Source: Cladocopium goreaui
Lineage: Eukaryota; Sar; Dinophyceae; Suessiales; Symbiodiniaceae
Reading direction: 5' to 3'
Assembly (NCBI GenBank): GCA_947184155.2
Contig: CAMXCT020006582.1
Span: 77,001-141,000 of the forward strand
Length of the DNA: 64,000 nucleotides
Each line of letters begins with the position of its first letter. Position 1 is the first letter of the stretch. The position numbers were made by a program, and so were the translations under genes. This document shows positions 56,983 through 64,000 of the stretch, in pieces. The notes beneath the pieces are model-generated. The model was given only the letters and a program-made list of their open reading frames with translations, ran no database searches and was not told the origin of the DNA.

Positions 56983-58078
56983 CTGGAGACCCCTCTTTCT
57001 AAGCACCTGCATTGGCAGGTGGTTTCGCTCTGCCTTCCTTCACCTGTCCGGCGAAGCCAAGAACATCATCAGCGTTCAATTGATTTTTTGGGGAGTTACT
57101 GGGATTATAATGGGATTTCATGGGATTCTAGTGGAAAATCATGAGCTCTATATATATATATACAGACATATACACTTTGGTATTTTAACATAGATATGGA
57201 AAATCATCTGCACACAAATTTCCATGGCTATTTAAATTACTGCCACGCGTGTGTGTGGAGTACAGTACAATGACCCCAAATTCAGACAAACACGCACACA
57301 AAATAAAAACGAATGTCTCAAAATGTTGGCGATACATTCTATTAATTGCTATTCATTGCTATTACGTGTATGTATATATATATATAGTAACACCCAATAG
57401 TTTACATGATATTTACATGATATTCCCATGCTGTATGTAATCCGGTTGGCTATTAATAGTACTAATAGCCAACGGGATTGCATACTATTAATTCACTATA
57501 TACTCAGTATCTGAGTCAATAATATATATATACATACTCATATATATATATACATACAGATATGTAAATATATATGTGTGTGTATGTGAAATCTATATAT
57601 ATATATTTTTTCCCCACATGGTTGGTGTATTACTCAGTAGTGTCCCATTTTTTTGATCCACCGCAGATGAATTGTCGACCGAGTTACTCCGCACGCTCTG
57701 GCCTCACACGAACCGCGGGTTGGATCGGATCACCAAAAATTGAAGAACTGGTTAAACCATGGTGAAAAATTAACCAAATACATGGTTGACTCTGGTTAAC
57801 TATGGTTAAAGCGAGTTAAACCATGGTGAAACCTATGGTTTATCCTAGAATTAAATCAAAGTAACCCACAACATTTAATTAACAACCATAGTTAAGCATG
57901 ACATATAGAGGTCCCCAGGGGGGAAAAAAAAAACATGCCGAACATATTTCCAGGCAGTTCTTAACGATGATGTGTTACCGAAATTTTCCAGGTGTCCATT
58001 TTCATTTTTGGAGGGCTAGACGGCTAGAATTTTCCCAAAGACAGACGCAGAAGTGACTAAGTGAGGAAAAGGATCAAT

Positions 58079-58186
58079 TACCCTCTGGTAATTTAACATC
58101 GCTATGGAAAATGGCCATAGAAATAGTGGATTTTCCCATAAAAAATGGTGGATCTTTCCATAGCTATGTTAGTTCACCAGAGGGTA
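58079..58186. mobile_element. Family-1 MITE
   Basis: TACCCTCTGGTAATTTAACA to GTTAGTTCACCAGAGGGTA. Confidence 0.82.
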
Positions 58187-58494
58187 CCATCGTGTCATTG
58201 GGAAAGTGTGTGTCTTCTTTGTTCATCTTTGTTCAGCGAAAGTGCGGAATATGGATCCCTCTAGCTCCGAACAGCTTCCTCCTCTCTACATCTCTCGACT
58301 AGGTAGTATATTCTGGCATAAACACAGCCAAAAAATTGAGATGTTGGTAAGTGCCCATGAATAAACTCAAATTCTTCCTAGTATAAGTGCTTCGTTTCCC
58401 AGGAAAATTTATGTGTTTTTCATGCAAACCAAATGGGACCAAAAATAAGGCAGCCCAAAAGTTGCGAATCATCAGTTTTTTTTCCATCGCCCCC

Positions 58495-58553
58495 TGAGGA
58501 GATCTGTCAAGCTGAAGGCGAGCTGAAAAGGCGACTTGGCAGGTCAGCACCCA
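58495..58553 (+). CDS. Possible exon, strand uncertain
   Basis: Plus frame EEICQAEGELKRRLG ends CTTGGCAG|GTCAGC. On the minus strand ETRLANELG preceded by an Asp run is also open. An (ATC)n repeat follows at 58577. Confidence 0.3.
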
Positions 58554-58645
58554 AGCTCGTTAGCCAGGCGCGTCTCATCATCATCATCATCATCATCAGT
58601 TATTTGTATCAGTTACCTATCTAAAAGTGCCATAAAATATGGGTT

Positions 58646-58777
58646 TGTCTGAAACTAGGGTGCCCAAGAATGTGATGCTTTGTCATCATTTTCCCTTCTG
58701 CAAACGTCCTGGAACTACTCATCATTTTCCCTATTAATACCGCCATCTTGAGGGCATATATGCCCCATTGTCAGGCA
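58646..58777. mobile_element. Family-6 inverted-repeat element
   Basis: TGTCTGAAACTAGGGTGCCC to CATTGTCAGGCA; inner 'tcatcattttccct' is repeated. Confidence 0.5.
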
Positions 58778-58921
58778 CACCTGTGCTATAGTCTCATCCC
58801 ATAATTTGCAGATAAATCCCAAAAAATGAACTGGTGACTCGCCCCCAAGGTGGATATATAATCCATCTTTTGAAAAGATGGCCCATGTCATCAGCGAGCT
58901 GTCTCCCATCTCCCCTCACGC

Positions 58922-59059
58922 CTCTGGTTTGGCCAGCAACACCGCCGGGGACACGGGCGACGCGGGCGACGTGGGCGACGTGGGCGACGCGTGCGGAGGC
59001 GGCACCTGCGGTGATGCGACTTGCGGTGCCTCGCTGTAGCCCAGGCGCTGTTGCATCTC
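58922..59059 (-). CDS. Exon, SPT/SPA-repeat disordered region
   Basis: 46 codons between GGCCACAG|GAG and CCAGAG|GCGTGAGG. EMQQRLGYSEAPQVASPQVP then PPHASPTSPTSPASPVSPAV and LLAKPE. A GC donor is required because TGA follows two bases later. Confidence 0.66.
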
Positions 59060-59711
59060 CTGTGGCCGACGCTGAGGCCATGGATGGCCATGGTTAGGTG
59101 GTCAACTATAGTATGGGATATACATACCATGTAATCTATATAAATTAGATGATTAGATTTATCATTAGATGGTTTATAGATAACCATTCAACTATGATAA
59201 ATCTATAATGAACCGAATCTGAATGGGATATTAATATGATGATTATGGGATATACCGTATACATCCGTATACCATCTCATCAAACATGGGTTATGAACCC
59301 ACAAACTATCCCAATATATGTATTCCAATCTGAAAGCCATTTACAGAATGGGTAACGAACTCCATGGTCCGTCTAAGTGGGATTAATATTGTCAACTTAT
59401 ATCCCATGTAATCTTCAAGCTGATACCCTTGTTAAACACTCATGATTGCCCAAATCCCAAACAGCGAGTGCTTACATTTGCAAGTAGTAAACTAATTAGT
59501 GTTTAGTATCTGTTTGTTATAAAAGTTATATCTGTAAGTACCTACATAATTAGTTCCATAATTGTAGTACCAGCTATACTTAGCAATTACTCCATTCCCC
59601 CTAATATGAAACACCACCCCAGAAACCATGGTTTAGTGATTCTTATATGATCATCAGATCATCATAATTTGGACAATTCAGGGGATGTTGAATACTTGGA
59701 TGGGATTAAGA

Positions 59712-59816
59712 TACCCTCTGGTAACTAACATAGCTCTGGAAAACCATCATTTTTAATAGATAAATCATCTATAAATTGTCCATGTTCAATAGTTTTTGTT
59801 AAATTGCCAGAGGGCT
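59712..59816. mobile_element. Family-1 MITE
   Basis: TACCCTCTGGTAACTAACAT to TGTTAAATTGCCAGAGGGCT plus A. Confidence 0.75.
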
Positions 59817-59898
59817 AAATCCCATTAAATTACCAGTAAATCCCACTAAATCCCATTAAACCACCATTAAACCATCATTTTGTTAGCTTTTTTTTTAC

Positions 59899-60092
59899 CA
59901 GAGTGAAGCATCAAATGTTGCTCCGACCTTCCATGCAGGCGCCGTGCCATCGTTCGAGGGACGGCGCAGCAGCACCGGTGCGGGGGGAGCCGGGGAGCTA
60001 TTGCCGCAGCTCAGCTGCACCTGACGCAGCTGGATGCCATGGGATGGCCGGGAAAAAGATGTGTTGCCAATGTCAATGGATTGGTTTACCCT
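59899..60092 (-). CDS. Exon starting at a MITE acceptor
   Basis: 64 codons plus 2 bases, starting at the MITE acceptor TTACCAG|AGGGTA and ending CACTCTG|GTAAAA. RVNQSIDIGNTSFSRPSHGI, QLRQVQLSCGNSSPAPPAPV and RRPSNDGTAPAWKVGATFDA. The first codons come from the MITE end. Product unknown. Confidence 0.65.
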
Positions 60093-60190
60093 CTGGTAAT
60101 TTAACATAGCTATGGAAAATCACCATGATTAATGGGAAAATCCACTATAAATCACCATTTTCAGTAGCTATGTTAAATTACCAGAGGGTA
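60087..60190. mobile_element. Family-1 MITE abutting an exon
   Basis: TACCCTCTGGTAATTTAACA to GTTAAATTACCAGAGGGTA. A family-4 element follows directly at 60189, so the intron is longer than the MITE. Confidence 0.85.
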
Positions 60191-60286
60191 AGGGAAAATC
60201 TTAACCGGAAACCCATGGGTTTTTACCATCAAATAATTATGGGGTTTTCCGGTGAAAATTTTCCCATGATCCAATTCCATGACAAT
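60189..60286. mobile_element. Family-4 short dispersed element
   Basis: gggaaaatcttaaccggaaa ... ttttcccatgatccaattcc; matches 5846-5945. Confidence 0.5.
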
Positions 60287-60289
60287 GTG

Positions 60290-61100
60290 CTAGTCATCAA
60301 AATCATCAAACATCGGTGGCAAGCGGGAAATTGTCCCACACTTAAATAAATGGATGTTTCAAGGAAAAACGTCATTGATAAGTGCAAGATTTTCCAGCCG
60401 TGTTTGATTGCTAGAGGGGAATCTGCAGAATCCCTTCCCCATATTAATGGAAAACTCTAATGAAAAATATGTTTAATGAACAGATCCAATAATTACATAT
60501 AATTACTAAGTCATGCTTTCAAACTTGAAAAGCCTGACTTAGTATTGATCTGTTCATTTTGGGGCCCTCAACTATAGGGGCATTAATGGCATATAATGCA
60601 GGATCGGGGGATGGATCCTACTTGAAGATACTTGAGGTACCCCGATATTGAACATGTTCAATATTGTTCAATTTATTTGGCCATCCCTCCATTGGAAAAG
60701 CATCCTGCTCCAGTAGACTATGCTTGAAATAATCGTGAAAAATATGAAAGTGGAAACCACCATGTCCATCCATGTCCAAGAGGAAGACCATCTTCCACGG
60801 TGGTTTCTTCGCATATGACATGATGATACGTTTCGAAATCGCAGGATGTTTTATCCGTTTCAGGGTTTTGAGAGCAGGAAAGCACAGATCCACCCAGGCG
60901 ATTGAAACAAACGGACAGCCTGTTGGTTCGGATAGACACTGGCTGGAAAATGCCGCTGCGTCGGTGACAAGGCCTGAGAAGAACCAGAGTTGAACAACTC
61001 GAACAACATGATGGCTTTCAAACCAATTTATTGTTTGATACATGTTGAGACATTGCCCTCTAGCCATGGAAGCCATGGCCAGTTTGCAGATGATTTAGAT
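60290..61100. other. No supported gene
   Basis: A worn family-2 right end lies near 60410. Overlapping plus and minus ORFs at 60618-61076 (minus, 152 aa, contains MVFLLDMDGHGGFHFHIF; plus contains ETNGQPVGSDRHWLENAAAS) have no recognised domain; the plus frame has a GTGACA donor after ENAAAS. Confidence 0.3.
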
Positions 61101-61138
61101 GGATTAATGGTTGTTTTCCATTGCTATGTTTAGACTAC

Positions 61139-61348
61139 CAGATGGATCCAGATGGATCCAGATGGATCCAGATGGTACCAAGGCACCACGGGAACGCGCA
61201 CCACCAACGGCGAAGGCACCGCCTGGGTGGCCATTCCCAGTGGCGACGGCGCTGCCACGTGGCGGTAGAGCTGTGCCGCGGGCTGCGCGGGCTGCGCGGG
61301 CTGCGGCTGCGCAGGGTGCATCATCCGGGAGGGGCTAGGAGAGCGTGC
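61139..61348 (-). CDS. Exon, Gln/Pro/Ala-rich, ending at a MITE donor
   Basis: 70 codons in phase 0 between CCCTGAG|GCAC and ATCCATCTG|GTAGTC. ARSPSPSRMMHPAQPQPAQP, then AAQLYRHVAAPSPLGMATQA and VPSPLVVRVPVVPWYHLD. A 10-bp tandem (gatggatcca) next to the MITE end is translated. Confidence 0.62.
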
Positions 61349-61706
61349 CTCAGGGCGCCACATGGTGAAGTTGCCAATGGGAAAAGTCGGTCAACAAGTG
61401 AATTTATGGGTTATTTGTGGTAGCTATAAAGATATATGATATATTATTATTACCATTATGCCTATTATTATGATATATATATATTGTTAATATTGGTTGG
61501 TGAGGTTTATACACCAACTTGATCCACTTACAACTCGGAGGCACCATCTGGAAAAACTCAAGGGTGGGTAACCCTGCTGCTGCGTACATGTGAAACAGGT
61601 GGTGGTTCTTTTATGTTCTTTTAGGGGGTTGAAAGCAAGATTACATGTGAGATCCCCATTTTTGAAGACAAGAGGGAACGACCAGTCACTTGTCAGAGTT
61701 CAGGAG

Positions 61707-61869
61707 CGCATTGTGCCCCGGTCGGCCCCACCCCATGTGCTGTCTCAGTTGCAGCCATCTGGGGATAGCCCGCCATTTGAGGCATTGCCATGGGAACCTG
61801 CGAGTGAGGTGCCCATTGCATGGCCAAAAGAAAACACCGCAGCCCCCAGCTCCGCGCGGCGAAGGATGG
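61707..61869 (+). CDS. Possible exon, strand uncertain
   Basis: Plus frame ERIVPRSAPPHVLSQLQPSG, DSPPFEALPWEPASEVPIAW between GTTCAG|GAGCG and AGGATGG|GTGATA, with 64% third-position GC. The minus frame (MAMPQMAGYPQMAATETAHG) resembles the Met/Gln/Pro style of the exon at 61.3 kb. Confidence 0.38.
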
Positions 61870-62123
61870 GTGATAATTGCCTAGTCCTATGAAGCTTGAG
61901 CCGAGGCAAAAATGCGAGCAGCCCTGCGAAGCCGGGGAGTTTCTCTGCCCAACAAAAACACACAAAACAACCATGCACCGAAGGTCTGAACATCAGGGGG
62001 TCCAGTCCAAGGTTCGGAAAACGTTATGCTCCCCTGCGAGTTTCCTGCTTGTATTCCTCTGTCTGGGGATGACCATCCTTGTGCCTAGGGAATCTCCGGG
62101 GGGATCCCCTCAGTGAAAATCTC

Positions 62124-62159
62124 CTTCAAGAAGTCGTGAGCCAAGCATTGAACCTCCTC
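62124..62159 (-). CDS. DEAD-box helicase exon EEVQCLAHDFLK
   Basis: 12 codons in phase 0 between GGGCTAAG|GAGG and TTGAAG|GAGAT. It matches the 'P(K)EV/IQ.LA.DFL' stretch after motif III (SAT). A GA donor is needed for the natural join DFLK-EPIHIQVGD; the frame reads on as EIFTEG if it is not spliced there. Confidence 0.66.
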
Positions 62160-62885
62160 CTTAGCCCGCAGCAAACAGTCCCAAAAGATCCCAAAAGCCT
62201 TTCTTGTAAACCACCAGGCTCTTGAATTGGGTGCCATTTAAGCAGCTAATTATAACTTTCTGGAGGTAACCCCCGTAAATAATCAACCACTGGTTATGAA
62301 TCCGGGGTTGACATTAAGTAAATCCAGTCTTCAATGTATGGTTGGTTGAATTCCGACAATTCTCCTGTGGCTGTTTTCTTGCATAGTCGGAACTCCAACG
62401 TTTGTCGTAATGGGATCCTTCTGCAGGTTGACGATGTCAAGAAAAGAGTCCAAAGTTCCTAAAGCAAAAGGTACCTTTGAGGTTGATCAACTGAGTGCCT
62501 GAAAAGTTTGAAATCTGGAAAAATATGTTTGAAGAACTGGAGTTCTCCCTCTGAGTCAGATGAAACATTGAACAAAATTATGAAAAATTGGTTGAACAAT
62601 GGCCACGTTCAGTCTTCAGATGTCTTCAGTTTCCAGCTCACAATCAACTCCCTAAGAAGCAAACCACATGTTGCGATGAGTTTTTTGGGGGGGCCCGGAA
62701 TGGTCACATGATGCGACACGTGTTAGCCCTGACCAGTTCAACCGGCAAATCCGTGGCTTCTCTGGGTCTGACCATCCGATGGTCTTGGCATGACCAAATC
62801 AAACCGACTCAAATTCTGTACAGCCATGTCCTAAGCAAATCATTCGTACACAAACCATAGCCCATCCATAGCCCATCCAATTTAT

Positions 62886-62983
62886 CTGGTTGGTGGTTTC
62901 AACCCCTCTGAAAAATGATGGAGTTCGTCAGTTGTTCCCAACATATGGAAAAATAAAAAAAAATCTTCCAAACCACCAACCAA
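62886..62983. mobile_element. Family-3 inverted-repeat element, copy E
   Basis: CTGGTTGGTGGTTTCAAC to TTCCAAACCACCAACCAA, flanked by TTTAT at 62881-62885 and 62984-62988. Confidence 0.8.
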
Positions 62984-63079
62984 TTTATAATAATAATATA
63001 TAATAATGGTTATAGTAATGGTTATGATAATGGCCCATAGCAATTCGTATACAAAGCATAGCCCATCCATAGCCGAGCA

Positions 63080-63193
63080 GCTGGCCAGGTGGCGCTGAAC
63101 ATCAAGGTCTGCCGTTGCTTGGGGACCTGTTTCCTCAGTGAGAAATGGCGGCTTCGAAAAACGGGGCGGAGCGGTCACTTGGTGGCATGGTAC
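63080..63193 (-). CDS. Possible exon, strand uncertain
   Basis: Minus frame after TTTTCCCAG|GTA: VPCHQVTAPPRFSKPPFLTE and then ETGPQATADLDVQRHLASC. The plus frame (VALNIKVCRCLGTCFLSEKW) is also framed by AG and GT. It does not look like helicase sequence. Confidence 0.4.
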
Positions 63194-63209
63194 CTGGGAA
63201 AACTCTGTA

Positions 63210-63316
63210 TACCCTCAGGTAAACTAACATAACTATGGAAAATCACCATTTTAAATGGGTAAATCCACTATAAATGGCCATTTTCGAATGGCTATATGTT
63301 TGTTTACCAGAGGGTA
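63210..63316. mobile_element. Family-1 MITE
   Basis: TACCCTCAGGTAAACTAACA to TATGTTTGTTTACCAGAGGG plus TA. Confidence 0.82.
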
Positions 63317-63506
63317 TATGATATTATATGATTGCGTATAGCAGATTATAGCAGTATAGCATGCTTTATGTGAAATTTAAAAAAAAAAACTCCCATATCC
63401 TCCCCTGAAATGAGCCAAGTTGGGTTGGCTCCGCTTACCAAACATGATTGAACCCTGTGAACAGTTGGGAGATGTTGGAAGGATTTGGAAGGCATCGTCT
63501 CAAAAC

Positions 63507-63568
63507 CCGCTGCTTTGGCTTCAATGTTGGTTTCTCTCCCGGCCGCAGGTTGAAATTCGATGTTTCTA
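63507..63568 (-). CDS. Probable DEAD-box helicase exon before motif III
   Basis: ETSNFNLRPGEKPTLKPKQR with a split Val, between TTTACAG|TAGAA and CAGCGG|GTTTTG. KPKQR fits the '...RQT' run that precedes MFSAT. The frame also stays open to a strong GTAAGC donor at about 63437, giving a longer alternative. Confidence 0.48.
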
Positions 63569-63825
63569 CTGTAAATTGCTGGTAATTCGAACTTGGCTGA
63601 TGATGTTCGGTCCACCAGACGGAACCAGCCTTGCGTCTTACAATCCCTGATCCAATTCGCAACATGTCAAGACTTTAAACATGTTTCAACTGTAGTATGG
63701 AATTGGATTGGTTGAAGGGAAAAATTGCAGTAAACGCCCTAGTGCTAAAATTCCAGGGTTTCTTGATGAATAAACTAACCCAGTGATGTAGTCTCTGCGT
63801 GTTTGGGCTGGATTCACACAACCAC

Positions 63826-63870
63826 CTGGCAGTCCAAGCATCACGATGTCTCGAATCTGCGGCTCAAAAC
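63826..63870 (-). CDS. DEAD-box helicase exon GFEPQIRDIV
   Basis: Between AGCGGAG|GTTTT and CTGCCAG|GTGGTT: (G)FEPQIRDIVMLGLP. GFEPQIR.IV follows the DEAD motif (DEADRML..GFEPQIR) in nearly all DDX3/DDX5-type helicases. The Q motif, Walker A and DEAD exons should lie beyond the right edge. Confidence 0.8.
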
Positions 63871-63965
63871 CTCCGCTTCGGAAACTCCAATAAATATTCA
63901 TCTGTAAATCCATTTGTGCATACATGAATGAACTATAATCCATTCACTTGAAATTAATGTTTGTA

Positions 63966-64000
63966 CTGTAGTCTAGTTGGTAGCATGGCTGCAAGTGGAC
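63966..64000 (+). other. tRNA-like A-box at the window edge
   Basis: GTAGTCTAGTTGGTAGCATG resembles a tRNA D-arm/A-box. The rest is outside the window. It may be the head of a tRNA-derived SINE. Confidence 0.3.

Overview
The window looks like nuclear DNA of a dinoflagellate, most likely of the family Symbiodiniaceae. There are no bacterial-type genes, rRNA genes or CRISPR arrays. Coding sequence sits in small GC-rich exons (16-231 bp) in AT-rich DNA full of short inverted-repeat elements, minisatellites and microsatellites. Nearly all supported exons lie on the minus strand. Their acceptors are almost always AG followed by G, and many donors must be GC or GA rather than GT to keep frame; both are known dinoflagellate traits. 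Exon ends were set by eye from frame, phase and splice dinucleotides, not by alignment or transcripts.

Layout, read on the minus strand from right to left. (1) 63870-62124: exons of a DEAD-box RNA helicase (GFEPQIRDIV, then EEVQCLAHDFLK). (2) 61348-52579: disordered Pro/Ala/Ser-rich exons of unknown product, possibly the N-terminal part of the next gene. (3) 51318-33633: a calcium-dependent protein kinase (CDPK) rebuilt from about 20 exons. It has a glycine loop, VMK lysine, HKD catalytic loop, DVG in place of DFG, APE, CDVWSLG, a J-domain and EF-hands. A 4.95 kb inverted-repeat element lies in one of its introns. (4) 33.6-25.6 kb: a repeat block, a few weak exons and MITE-free DNA. (5) 25541-18677: the C-terminal RecA lobe of a DEAD-box helicase, with a 3.1 kb minisatellite in one intron. 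Its first exon joins in frame to the last helicase exon at 62124, so the CDPK may be nested inside the helicase gene; paralogues or misassembly are the alternatives. (6) 16.6-14.2 kb: isolated exons. (7) 13676-727: many exons of one or more genes with coiled-coil and disordered segments, ending in an exon that encodes a textbook S4 voltage sensor.

The most interesting signal is a set of small inverted-repeat elements (MITEs). The main family has ends CCCTCTGGTAA...TTACCAGAGGG flanked by TA, as in Tc1/mariner-type elements. Its ends carry a 5' splice site (CTG|GTAA) and a 3' splice site (TTACCAG|AGGG). Several exons stop or start exactly at these positions, so the elements behave like introners (transposons that supply introns).
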